Shown here piece after piece: positions 34,001 through 41,095 of a stretch of DNA of 64,000 nucleotides. Location of the stretch: the NCBI GenBank assembly GCA_963821095.1, contig CAWGCJ010000002.1, forward strand, positions 62,001-126,000, read 5' to 3'. Source of the DNA: CAVPHV01 sp963821095. GTDB taxonomy: Bacteria; Actinomycetota; Acidimicrobiia; Spongiisociales; UBA5794. Each line of letters starts with the position of its first letter. Position 1 is the stretch's first letter. The notes beneath the pieces were generated by a model. That model searched no databases and was not told where the DNA came from. It saw nothing but the letters and a program-made list of their open reading frames with translations. A program made the translations under genes and the position numbers.

Positions 34001-34507
34001 CTGGGGACGCCAGCCATTGACCGCTCCCGTCACCGCATTCAGTTGGGCAAGGCGAGGTCGGCTCAGCCCGTCAACGTGGGTGAACTTTCCACCAACGTAG
34101 AGCTTCGAGCCATCGGGGGAGATCTCCAGAGAGCGAACTTCGGCGCGCGCGCCGTCCTGGGTGAAGTCCGGTGAAAAGGAGCCAATCAGATCGCCCGTGG
34201 CCGCATCGATCGCCATCAATCCGCGTCGCGTCACCCTGGCGCCACCCTCGTCGGCCGGCGGTTTGGCTTCGATGAAGTTGCCGCCGACAAAGACCACTCC
34301 TGCGCTGGCGCCCTTGCCGTAGACGATGGCATTGACCCGTCCGGTTGGGTTCTTCGTCCCAACGAACTGCCCGACGGTCTGCCAAGTCGAGTCCGGGTTC
34401 CGTGGCGGCGAGATGGCCACAGCCATCGATGCAAAGACCACGATCGACATCGTGATCAGCGTTACAACCCCAAGGGCCAACCCGGCCCGATACGTCCTGC
34501 CGCGCAC
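31100..34507 (-). CDS. large secreted multidomain metallophosphoesterase
   Basis: A 1135-residue exported protein. Signal peptide at 1-32. A beta-propeller-like region of repeated kinesin/PQQ-type blades spans about 40-435 (SPDGSKLYVGGKFTHVDG and several similar units). A fibronectin-III domain sits at about 450-545 (APTVPGKPSGVSNSDSTIDL), and a short sandwich follows. A metallophosphatase at about 680-940 carries A-I-G-D-S, LYLGDMYERG, LGNHE, FWHRP and LNGHTHAM. A C-terminal concanavalin/laminin-G-like jelly roll spans about 965-1135. GGGGGAGGTG precedes the GTG start. Probable role: extracellular phosphate-ester hydrolysis. No sortase motif was seen. Confidence 0.85.
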   Translation of the reverse strand: MRGRTYRAGLALGVVTLITMSIVVFASMAVAISPPRNPDSTWQTVGQFVGTKNPTGRVNAIVYGKGASAGVVFVGGNFIEAKPPADEGGARVTRRGLMAIDAATGDLIGSFSPDFTQDGARAEVRSLEISPDGSKLYVGGKFTHVDGLSRPRLAQLNAVTGAVNGWRPQPYAPVNALEITDDGSVLYAGGLFKKVGPATRNMLAAFDMDNNGSLMSWSPQVTQVTPIYCPGRCWPNVLGLDLSPDESTLYFSGSFAHVNGISRNNVAAVDAITGTVRPFDPNVLTLGNKPSTNIVSEIVATNNRVYFCGDFWALGVGANRHSSPNLAGVNPTTGRYDTNWIATTDGGTNDCAVVGDALVVGGHFDYAGGEHAGPDPEDTGVYRKHVAAISLSNGSVQSWNPSANSTPGLYAIAASPTKLGIGGDFLTINGDEQAGFAQFSLSADTTAPTVPGKPSGVSNSDSTIDLTWSASTDNQATTLTYQIYRDGGGSPVGSVASASTTTVTYTDTDLAAGSTHTYRVRASDGQNTSNLSPVSNPITVQSGGAPKQVCGTSDGVSLCLRAPSATLTGDQLITVTVNGDPGFIYAMDFSWGGTAGTTKDLLTDFEAPWEFVWRTDQYFDATKWINVRVERPAGTYGQPVSMRLTLENGNDGQVPQNPNDWASLFEPRARGGGDPEVVAIGDSADGGSRSNDLAASVEASGAEVLLYLGDMYERGTKAEWDYNYGRASFDGPGGGWKWGALAEWTQPTLGNHEAHRPAAYKNYWHGRPDWDTFVYGGVRYINLNSQCSQVGGCDVGSPQYQFVQQTLAANNLACVVTFWHRPVVSSVTNNYPMRPIWKLLANNGGDLVLNGHTHAMEVYGPLDGNLNANQADSTMWEIISGSGGHAMTSAVATDPRNVWQKTKTPGALYMTNVGGAGGNATAINFAFRNVAGNVISSGGVPGTGTIDCGDGGGGPGIFSDDFAAGLGKWNQVVGVTIDSTRGDHSGPPSARAQATGNKRYLRTNLGGTYGSACATASVRVASGTGSISLIRFKTAANVGIGRVYVNMATNELWLRSDVSGTIKRSNTTMSRSQWHDLELCTTSGVSGTYDLSLDGAPILSWNANNGTNPIGMVQLGDSSNQTYTANFDDVEVVEP

Positions 34508-34684
34508 AGAACACCTCCCCCTATATGCCTTCGCTCCAGCTTACGGCCCGATGGCTGGTAAGACCACAGCATTCTGGGCCATCCATGCTGACTAGTCCCC
34601 CAGTGATCCCCACCCGCGTACCGCGGCCGGACCCGATGCCGACGATAGTATCCCCGAGCCGTGATCGCGAGAGAAAGGCGGCAG

Positions 34685-35410
34685 ATGCGAAGCCCGTCGG
34701 TACTTGCACCGTTGAGCCGCCCGTCGTCGTTCTGGGACAGCTATCTGACCCTTCTCGGCGTCCTGGTCGGCGCTCTGGTATTGATACCTGTCTCCGGCGA
34801 CCGTCCGCTGATCTGGGGGGCAAAGATCGCCCTCTTCGTGGCCGCCGTCATCATCTCCTACCGGGCATCACAATCCGACGCCGGGGTCGTCAGGTGGGTC
34901 ACCGTCGGCGCAGTCGTCCTGGGAGCCCTACTGGTCGCAGCAGTGTTCTCCTCGAGCGACACCGTGCGCGGGCTGGTCAACCTGGCGCTCGCCGCGATGA
35001 TCGGGTCGGGGCCAATCGTCATCCTGCGCCACGTCTACACCCGGCCCCGGGTGACAATCGGCGACGTTGTCGGCGCGTTGGATGCCTATATCGAACTGGG
35101 ATTCTTCTTCACGTTCGTCTACAGCGCCGTCGACAGCTTCTCCGCCGAACCGTTCTTCAACCAGGTCGCCGACCCGGCCCTGTTCGACTACGCCTACTTC
35201 AGCTTTGTCACGATGACCTCACTCGGCTACGGCGACTTCACCCCAGCGCTCGCCGTCGGCAAAGGACTCGTGATCGTTGAAGTACTGCTCGGATCGATCT
35301 TCCTGGTCGTCCTTGTCGCACGACTGGTCGGAACCCTTGGGATGGAGCGAGCCCCTCGCTCAGACCGGGAGCGCACCAACGACACCGATAGCCACAGGGA
35401 CGCAGACTGA
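34685..35410 (+). CDS. potassium channel family protein
   Basis: A 241-residue membrane protein with about six helices. The last pair brackets a pore loop with the K+ selectivity filter, S-F-V-T-M-T-S-L-G-Y-G-D-F-T-P. There is no Arg/Lys-rich S4 voltage sensor and no cytosolic RCK domain; the tail is short and charged. ATG 34685 has AAAGGCGG upstream; an in-frame GTG at 34661 is less likely. It is divergent from the secreted phosphoesterase and convergent with the 35412 gene, which ends two bases away. Confidence 0.88.
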   Translation: MRSPSVLAPLSRPSSFWDSYLTLLGVLVGALVLIPVSGDRPLIWGAKIALFVAAVIISYRASQSDAGVVRWVTVGAVVLGALLVAAVFSSSDTVRGLVNLALAAMIGSGPIVILRHVYTRPRVTIGDVVGALDAYIELGFFFTFVYSAVDSFSAEPFFNQVADPALFDYAYFSFVTMTSLGYGDFTPALAVGKGLVIVEVLLGSIFLVVLVARLVGTLGMERAPRSDRERTNDTDSHRDAD

Positions 35411-35411
35411 C

Positions 35412-35750
35412 TCAACTGCGGTCGAAACCGAGCACCCGGTACTTCTCTGCCTGGAAGTCCTCTTCGGAGATCGCGCCGCTCTCACGCTTGGCTTCAAGTG
35501 CTTCGAGTTCGGACGCGACAGACCGCGAACCCTCCTGCCCGGCCGCCTCATCGTTGAGGTGCACCGATGCGTCGTGCGGCCTGGCAAAGAAGTAGACGAG
35601 CAGGCCGAGGATCGGCACGACCAGGATTGCGAGGATCCAGAACGTCTTGACAAACGCCGACATGTCGCGTCGCCTGAGCACGTCGACGGCGCCCACGATC
35701 AACAGGAACAGGAGTGGGAGCGCCACGAGTATCACCCAGACAGGATCCAT
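35412..35750 (-). CDS. PLDc_N/SHOCT-domain membrane protein
   Basis: A 112-residue protein. Two N-terminal membrane helices (VWVILVALPLLFLLIVGAV and FWILAILVVPILGLLVYFFARP) form the PLDc_N-type anchor. The soluble tail ends E-L-E-A-L-E-A-K-R-E-S-G-A-I-S-E-E-D-F, a SHOCT (short C-terminal) domain common in actinobacterial membrane proteins. SHOCT domains are thought to mediate oligomerisation; no enzymatic role is expected. Confidence 0.8.
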   Translation of the reverse strand: MDPVWVILVALPLLFLLIVGAVDVLRRRDMSAFVKTFWILAILVVPILGLLVYFFARPHDASVHLNDEAAGQEGSRSVASELEALEAKRESGAISEEDFQAEKYRVLGFDRS

Positions 35751-35818
35751 GGTGTCTCCTCCTCAGACTGGCAAAACCCTAGCGTTGCGCCGGTGCCCCT
35801 GGGGCTGCCGGGCCGGAG

Positions 35819-36148
35819 TTACCCGAGCCAGTGGACCCGGCACCAGGTTCGCCGCTGGCATTCCGGACAGTGCATCCAGCGGCTGTATTCCTTCCCCGGA
35901 ATCCACATCGAGATGAGCATGATCCGCAGCCCTACTTCGAGCATCGACATGCGGGTGCGAACCTCGCATTCGGAGCAGTCGAGCACCACCGTTCCGGGGC
36001 GATGCTGGCCGATGGAGAAGAGGGCGGCCTTTCCCTCCGCAGGCGGGTCATTGCGCAGGATCGGGTCCTCGTCCTCGACGCTCGGCTCCGGCACGTGGGG
36101 CGCTTCGAAGAGGGCCTTCTTCCCGAATGGGTCTTGCCTGTCGGTCAC
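35819..36148 (-). CDS. zinc-ribbon protein coupled to ParA
   Basis: A 109-residue protein. The first 50 residues are Pro/Asp/Glu-rich and probably disordered (PEPSVEDEDPILRNDPP). The second half has two Cys pairs, C-S-E-C and C-P-E-C, about 39 residues apart, around a hydrophobic middle, followed by Q-R-R-T-W-C-R-V-H-W. This looks like a treble-clef or zinc-ribbon fold. Its GTG overlaps the parA stop (GTGA), so it is probably a functional partner of the ATPase. I do not know a named family. Confidence 0.75.
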   Translation of the reverse strand: MTDRQDPFGKKALFEAPHVPEPSVEDEDPILRNDPPAEGKAALFSIGQHRPGTVVLDCSECEVRTRMSMLEVGLRIMLISMWIPGKEYSRWMHCPECQRRTWCRVHWLG

Positions 36149-36900
36149 AGGCGCTCCTCGATGGTCTTGGCGAGTTCCCGATAGGCCTCGGCACTCTTGG
36201 AGCTCTTGGCATGGGCGAGCACGGAGCGGCCCCGCCCCGGTGCCTCGGCAACCCGAACCGACTTGGGAATCGGCGGAGACAGGACCGTGAGTCCGTGGAC
36301 CTCCTCGATGTCCGCGAGCACTTGACGGGCCAGTCTGGTCCTTCCGTCATAGATGGTGGCGATCCCACCAAGAACCTGAAGGTCCTCGTTGGTGTAGCCG
36401 CGAACGTCGCCGACAGTCTCGAGAAGTTGGCCGACTCCGCGGTCTGAGAGCGTTTCACATTGGAACGGGATCGCGACGTAGTCCGCCGCCGTCAGCGCAT
36501 TGATGGTGAGGATTCCGAGCGACGGCCCGCAGTCGATGAGGATGTAGTCGAACTCGTTGCGAAGCGGCTTGAGGGCACGGGCCAGCGCAAACTCACGCCC
36601 CGTCTTCGTGAGTAGGTGAATCTCGGCTCCCGCCAGGTCAATGGACGACGGGAGCAGTTTCACGGTGTCGAGGTCAACCATGACCTCCTGGGCGTCGACT
36701 CGGCCGAGGAACACGTCGTGCATCGAGATCGGGAGGGAGTCGGGATCTTGGCCCGCCGCGTAGGTGAGGCATGCCTGTGGATCGAGATCAACCATGAGCA
36801 CTCGCCGCCCCAGCTCGCCGAGAGCCTCAGCCAGAGTGTGAACGGTGGTGGTCTTGGCGACCCCGCCCTTCTGATTGGCGACAGCGATGATGACTCCCAT
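36145..36900 (-). CDS. ParA-family ATPase
   Basis: A 251-residue deviant Walker ATPase: A-N-Q-K-G-G-V-A-K-T-T-T (with the signature Lys), VLMVDLDPQACLTYAAG (Walker A') and ILIDCGPSLGILTINAL (Walker B). The first residues start directly at the P-loop, so it lacks an N-terminal DNA-binding domain, as in Soj/MinD-like types. No parB or parS site is near. It is therefore more likely a dedicated positioning ATPase or orphan ParA than the chromosome segregation protein. Confidence 0.9.
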   Translation of the reverse strand: MGVIIAVANQKGGVAKTTTVHTLAEALGELGRRVLMVDLDPQACLTYAAGQDPDSLPISMHDVFLGRVDAQEVMVDLDTVKLLPSSIDLAGAEIHLLTKTGREFALARALKPLRNEFDYILIDCGPSLGILTINALTAADYVAIPFQCETLSDRGVGQLLETVGDVRGYTNEDLQVLGGIATIYDGRTRLARQVLADIEEVHGLTVLSPPIPKSVRVAEAPGRGRSVLAHAKSSKSAEAYRELAKTIEERL

Positions 36901-36994
36901 CTGTGGATTCTACGTCGACTGGTTTTGCCGTCGAACCGAACCGTCCCGACGGCCAGTCCCGGCGCCCGCAACACACCCGGTAACCTCGCCCCCG

Positions 36995-37402
36995 GTGTCT
37001 CCTGCTGAATCCCTCCGATCCCATGCACGGCGCCGTCTCGCGGCGGTGTTTGCCGGAGGCGTCGTCGGCACCGCAGGCCGCGCCCTGCTCATCGAAGCCC
37101 TACCAGACCCGGCGGGAGCATTGCATTGGCCGACCTTCCTGGCGAACGTCCTGGGCGCATTCCTCCTCGGATGGTTCGCAACCCGGGTCTCGGCGACCAC
37201 ACGGCGCAACGAACTGGTCGTGCCCTTCTTCGCCATCGGCGTCTTCGGATCCTTCACGACGTTTGCGGCGTTGATGGTGGACATCGTCGAAGCGGCTCGC
37301 AACGGTTTGGTGCTCGGGGGGATCGGATACGGCCTGGCTTCGCTCGTCGCCGGTCTCGGTGCCGCTGCGGTGGGTATTGGCGTGGCCAGGGTGAGCCGAT
37401 GA
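36995..37402 (+). CDS. crcB: fluoride channel subunit CrcB (first of pair)
   Basis: A 135-residue four-helix protein of the Fluc family. The conserved blocks are GGVVGTAGRALLIE, FLANVLGAFLLGWF and the fluoride-lining FGSFTTFAALMVD. I begin at GTG 36995; the frame reaches back to 36875 but that would overlap parA. No clear Shine-Dalgarno site is visible. It overlaps the next crcB gene by four bases. Such adjacent pairs usually form a heterodimer with the subunits inserted in opposite orientation. Confidence 0.88.
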   Translation: MSPAESLRSHARRRLAAVFAGGVVGTAGRALLIEALPDPAGALHWPTFLANVLGAFLLGWFATRVSATTRRNELVVPFFAIGVFGSFTTFAALMVDIVEAARNGLVLGGIGYGLASLVAGLGAAAVGIGVARVSR

Positions 37403-37776
37403 TCACGGCCTTTGTCGCCGTTGGCGGAGGCCTAGGTGCTCTCTGCCGGTATGCGATTGGCGGTTGGGTGCAGCGCCGCACCGGATCGTTGCGCCCCTGG
37501 GGCACTGCCGTCGTCAACCTGAGCGGCACCTTTGTGCTCGGCGTATTCGCCGGCTATCTGGCCGGCAGCGGTCACCTCGATGCCGACCTCTCCCCCGTGA
37601 CCATCGGATTCCTCGGCGGCTACACCACCTTCTCCACCTGGATGGTGGAGACCCTTTCGCTTGGCGCAGAAGGCGGCGGGACCGGACGGCGCGCCGCCGT
37701 CACGAATCTTGCCCTGCCGATGATTGCGGGTCTTGTCCTGGCGACAGTCGGCTACGCACTAGGTACTCTGGTGTAG
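37399..37776 (+). CDS. crcB: fluoride channel subunit CrcB (second of pair)
   Basis: A 125-residue Fluc subunit with GGGLGALCRYAIGGWV, WGTAVVNLSGTFVLGVF and GFLGGYTTFSTWMVE. The ATG lies within the stop of the preceding gene (ATGA), which secures this start over the longer frame. The channel expels fluoride. No fluoride riboswitch is visible upstream of the pair. Confidence 0.93.
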   Translation: MITAFVAVGGGLGALCRYAIGGWVQRRTGSLRPWGTAVVNLSGTFVLGVFAGYLAGSGHLDADLSPVTIGFLGGYTTFSTWMVETLSLGAEGGGTGRRAAVTNLALPMIAGLVLATVGYALGTLV

Positions 37777-37899
37777 AACGCTGTTGAACGCCCGGCGTCG
37801 CAGGGTGGCGCGGCCTGCGCCGTCCCAGCGGAGGGCTCCTTCGGCCAACCAGTTGCCCGGTCAGCAGGGTCGCCGCAGGCGGCAAACCGAGATAGCTCG

Positions 37900-38283
37900 A
37901 TGAGCCCTCAGCCAGCCGAGAACCCAGTGGAAGGAAGAGCCACGGTGGAAGAGCTCAAGGACGGGCGGTTGCTGCGCATCATCATTGGCGAGGACGACAC
38001 CCATGAGGGTCAACCCCTCTACGAGGCGATCCTGCTGATGCTGCGCCGCGAAGGGCTTGCCGGCGCCAGCGTCTTCCACGGAACGGCCGGCTTTGGAGCG
38101 TCGTCGGTCGTCCACACCTCGAAGATCCTTCGCCTGTCCCAGGACCTTCCGGTCCTGATCGAGTGCGTCGACACGGCCTCCAAGATCGAGGCCGTACTGC
38201 CGATCCTCGACGGGATGGTGACCGAGGGTTTGGTGACGATCGAGAGGGCAGACGTCCGGGTCTATCGGGGCCGCCAGAGCTGA
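37900..38283 (+). CDS. DUF190 PII-like protein
   Basis: A 127-residue protein with the DUF190 pattern: LLRIIIGEDDTHEGQPLYEAILLMLRREGLAGASVFHG, TAGFGASSVVHTSKILRLSQDLPVLIECVD, then a final strand-helix pair. DUF190 proteins have the trimeric PII fold and often occur next to crcB; ligands are mostly unknown. The first 15 residues are unlike the family, so GTG 37945 (112 residues, with GGAAG upstream) may be the true start. It sits between the fluoride channels and prk on the same strand, 90 bp before prk, and may be in the RuBisCO transcript. Confidence 0.85.
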   Translation: MSPQPAENPVEGRATVEELKDGRLLRIIIGEDDTHEGQPLYEAILLMLRREGLAGASVFHGTAGFGASSVVHTSKILRLSQDLPVLIECVDTASKIEAVLPILDGMVTEGLVTIERADVRVYRGRQS

Positions 38284-38298
38284 TCACCCGGATTGCAT

Positions 38299-38318
38299 AC
38301 AGGGACCTCCTGCCCTGT
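38299..38318 (+). promoter_or_regulatory. hairpin in the DUF190-prk gap
   Basis: ACAGGG (38299-38304) and CCCTGT (38313-38318) flank an eight-base loop, 15 bp after the DUF190 stop and about 55 bp before the prk start. There is no T-tract. It could be a weak terminator, a processing site that sets different levels for upstream and downstream genes, or part of an operator. Confidence 0.4.
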
Positions 38319-38372
38319 TGTACCCGCCGTTTCTTCGGCACGATCAACGCTGGCCCCCGTACTGGAGGAACC

Positions 38373-39302
38373 GTGCCGAGACAACGCGTCAAGGACCAAG
38401 TCATCCTTGGGATCGTGGGCGACTCGGCCGCGGGCAAGACCACATTGTCACGTGGGATTGCGGAGATTCTCGGTCCCGACCGGGTGACGGTGATCTGCAG
38501 CGACGACTACCACCGTTACTCGCGGGCCGAACGAGCCGACGTCGGCATCTCCGCTCTCGATCCGCGGGGCAACTACGTCGACATCATGGAGCAGCAATTC
38601 GAACTGCTCCGCCGCGGCCAGCCGATCCTCAAGCCCATCTACAACCATCACGGCGGCACGCTCGATGCCCCCGAGCACATCGACCCCAAGCCCTATGTCA
38701 TCATCGAGGGACTCCTCGGCTACACCACCCGAGCGATGCGGCAATGTTTTGATGTCAAGGTGTATCTCGAACCCGTAGAGGAACTCAGGATCCGCTGGAA
38801 GATCCAGCGCGATACCACGAAGCGGGGCTATACGGAGGCAGAGGTGCTCGCGTCGCTGGAGAAACGCAAGGCCGATAGCCTGGCGTTCATCCATCCGCAA
38901 CGAACCTACGCCGACATGGTGGTCAGCTTCTTCCCCCCACCCGACAACACCGAGGAAACGGGCGAGCACCTTCACGTGCGGCACTACCTGCGGCCGACGC
39001 TCCCCCACCCCGATCTTGCCGACATCGTCGACCGCGAAGGGGGCATCACCCTCGATCTCATCCGCGGCCCTGACGGCAAGCCCGTCGACCGACTCACGAT
39101 CGGCAGAATCACCGACGCTCGAGCGACCAAGCTCGAGGACTACCTCTGGGAGCAGATCCCCGAAGCAAGCTATCTGCGGGACAACGTTGGTGCCTTTACC
39201 GATCTCGACAACCAGGTTGCCCTCAGCCATCCACTGGCCCTCACCCAGCTACTGATCACATACCACATGGTGAAAGCCGCGCTCGGGGTGCATGCCGTAT
39301 GA
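38373..39302 (+). CDS. prk: phosphoribulokinase
   Basis: A 309-residue P-loop kinase that makes ribulose 1,5-bisphosphate from ribulose 5-phosphate. P-loop G-D-S-A-A-G-K-T-T, the ICSDDYHRYSR block (catalytic Asp), KPIYNHHGGTLDAPEHI and the dimer/allosteric region RDTTKRGYTEAEVLASLEKRK are present. GGAGGA sits three bases before the GTG at 38373, which excludes the longer upstream frame. It ends 13 bp before rbcL, so prk-rbcL-rbcS is one unit for the two Calvin-cycle-specific steps. Confidence 0.95.
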   Translation: MPRQRVKDQVILGIVGDSAAGKTTLSRGIAEILGPDRVTVICSDDYHRYSRAERADVGISALDPRGNYVDIMEQQFELLRRGQPILKPIYNHHGGTLDAPEHIDPKPYVIIEGLLGYTTRAMRQCFDVKVYLEPVEELRIRWKIQRDTTKRGYTEAEVLASLEKRKADSLAFIHPQRTYADMVVSFFPPPDNTEETGEHLHVRHYLRPTLPHPDLADIVDREGGITLDLIRGPDGKPVDRLTIGRITDARATKLEDYLWEQIPEASYLRDNVGAFTDLDNQVALSHPLALTQLLITYHMVKAALGVHAV

Positions 39303-39315
39303 GGAAGGAAACCCT

Positions 39316-40749
39316 ATGACCAGCCAGTACGAAGCCGGCGTGAAGGAGTACCGCGCCACCTACTGGGAACCGGACTACCGCCCGAAGGACACCGACCTGT
39401 TGGCGGTATTCAAGGCAGTCCCCCAGTCGGGCGTACCCCGTGAGGAAGTGGCCGCGGCAGTTGCCGCCGAGTCATCGACCGGAACCTGGACGACGGTCTG
39501 GACCGACCTACTGACCGATCTCGACCACTACCGCGGTCGGGCCTACCGAATCGAAGACGTGCCGGGTGACCCCGAAGCCTTCTACGCGTACGTGGCCTAC
39601 CCGCTCGACCTCTTCGAAGAGGGCTCGGTCGTCAACGTTCTGACCTCGCTCGTCGGGAACGTGTTCGGGTTCAAGGCGTTGCGCTCGCTGCGCCTCGAGG
39701 ACATAAGGTTCCCCCTGCACTACGTGATGACCTGCGGAGGACCACCCAATGGGATCGTGGTCGAACGGGACAAACTGAACAAGTACGGAAGGGCCCTGCT
39801 CGGCTGCACCATCAAGCCAAAGCTCGGCCTTTCGGCGAAGAACTACGGCCGGGCCGTGTACGAGGCGTTGCGCGGCGGGCTCGACTTCACCAAAGACGAC
39901 GAGAACATCAACAGCCAGCCGTTCATGCGGTGGAGAGACCGCTTCGACTACGTCGCCGAGGCCGTGCATCAAGCTGAAGCGGAGACGGGCGAGCGCAAGG
40001 GTCACTACCTCAACGTCACCGCCGGCACCGTCGAGGAGATGTACAAGCGCGCCGAGCATGCACGATCGCTCGACATGCGAATCATCATGCATGACTTCTT
40101 CACTGCGGGGTTCACTGCCAACACATCGCTGGCGAATTGGTGCCGCGACAATGGCATGCTGCTGCACATCCACCGGGCGATGCACGCGGTTGTCGACCGC
40201 AGCCCGCGCCACGGCATCCACTTCCGCGTTCTGGCCAAGTGCCTGCGTCTCTCCGGAGGCGACCACATGCACTCGGGCACCGTGGTCGGCAAGCTCGAGG
40301 GCGATCGCGACGCCACGCTCGGCTGGATCGACTTGATGCGGGACGCCTACGTACCGGAGATCCGGTCGCGTGGCATCTTCTTCGATCAGGACTGGGGTTC
40401 GATGCCGGGCATGTTCCCGGTGGCATCCGGGGGCATCCACGTATGGCACATCCCGGCCCTCGTCTCGATCTTCGGTGACGATGCCGTGTTCCAGTTCGGC
40501 GGCGGCACCCTCGGCCATCCCTGGGGAAATGCGGCGGGTGCAACCGCGAATCGAGTCGCCCTCGAGGCCTGCACCGAGGCCCGCAACGCCGGCAAGGACC
40601 TCGAGCGTCAGGGCGCCGAGGTGCTGCGGGCGGCAGCCGCTCACAGCCCGGCGCTTGCGGCGGCCATGGAAACGTGGAAGGAGATCACGTTCGATTTCGA
40701 CACGGTCGACAAACTCGACATCGAGATGGAGGAGGCGGCTGATGAGTGA
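39316..40749 (+). CDS. rbcL: RuBisCO large subunit, form I red-type clade
   Basis: A 477-residue large subunit. Catalytic Lys residues lie in T-I-K-P-K-L-G-L (about 167-169), the carbamylated Lys in G-G-L-D-F-T-K-D-D-E (about 193), and LLHIHRAMHAV and FGGGTLGHPWGNAAGA complete the active site. The N-terminus KEYRATYWEPDYRPKDTDLLA and PREEVAAAVAAESSTGTWT match the red-type (IC/ID/IE) clade, not green types. Form IE, described in actinobacteria, is the likely subgroup but needs a tree. The ATG at 39316 has GGAAGGAA upstream. No cbbX or carboxysome gene is present in the window. Confidence 0.96.
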   Translation: MTSQYEAGVKEYRATYWEPDYRPKDTDLLAVFKAVPQSGVPREEVAAAVAAESSTGTWTTVWTDLLTDLDHYRGRAYRIEDVPGDPEAFYAYVAYPLDLFEEGSVVNVLTSLVGNVFGFKALRSLRLEDIRFPLHYVMTCGGPPNGIVVERDKLNKYGRALLGCTIKPKLGLSAKNYGRAVYEALRGGLDFTKDDENINSQPFMRWRDRFDYVAEAVHQAEAETGERKGHYLNVTAGTVEEMYKRAEHARSLDMRIIMHDFFTAGFTANTSLANWCRDNGMLLHIHRAMHAVVDRSPRHGIHFRVLAKCLRLSGGDHMHSGTVVGKLEGDRDATLGWIDLMRDAYVPEIRSRGIFFDQDWGSMPGMFPVASGGIHVWHIPALVSIFGDDAVFQFGGGTLGHPWGNAAGATANRVALEACTEARNAGKDLERQGAEVLRAAAAHSPALAAAMETWKEITFDFDTVDKLDIEMEEAADE

Positions 40750-41083
40750 CATCGGGGTTGAGGCGGTCGGCCCGTCCGAGCAGCAGACCGAGACCTTCTC
40801 CTATCTACCGCCGCTCGACGCCGACCAACTCGCTGCTCAGGTCAACTACCTCGTCGGTCGGGGGTTGATTCCTGCTGTCGAACACGTCGAACCGGAGCGG
40901 GCAACGCTGACCTACTGGTACATGTGGAAGCTCCCCTTGTTCGGAGTGGCCGACCCGGAGGTCGTGTTGGCGGAGCTGAGCGCATGCCATCACGCCAACC
41001 CGGGACATTTTGTGCGTTTGATCGGTTACGACAATCGCAGACAAACCCAAGGCTTCAGTCTGGTGGTGTACCGAGGGAAATAG
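40742..41083 (+). CDS. rbcS: RuBisCO small subunit, lacking the red-type C-terminal extension
   Basis: A 113-residue small subunit. Family blocks are FSYLPPLDADQLAAQVNYLVGRG, LTYWYMWKLPLFGVADPEVVLAELSAC, HFVRLIGYDNRRQTQGFSLVVY. It stops after V-V-Y-R-G-K. Proteobacterial red-type small subunits continue about 30 residues past this point as a beta-hairpin that lines the central pore. The downstream DNA does not encode that extension in any frame I can see. The ATG lies inside the end of rbcL (eight-base overlap) with GGAGGAGG upstream. It converges with the SulP gene, 12 bp away. Confidence 0.93.
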   Translation: MSDIGVEAVGPSEQQTETFSYLPPLDADQLAAQVNYLVGRGLIPAVEHVEPERATLTYWYMWKLPLFGVADPEVVLAELSACHHANPGHFVRLIGYDNRRQTQGFSLVVYRGK

Positions 41084-41095
41084 TCGTCCGAGACC

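Noticed and set aside
36901..36994. Possible fluoride riboswitch before the crcB pair
   Set aside because: The conserved core and pseudoknot of the fluoride riboswitch could not be found in this short divergent space or between crcB and DUF190.
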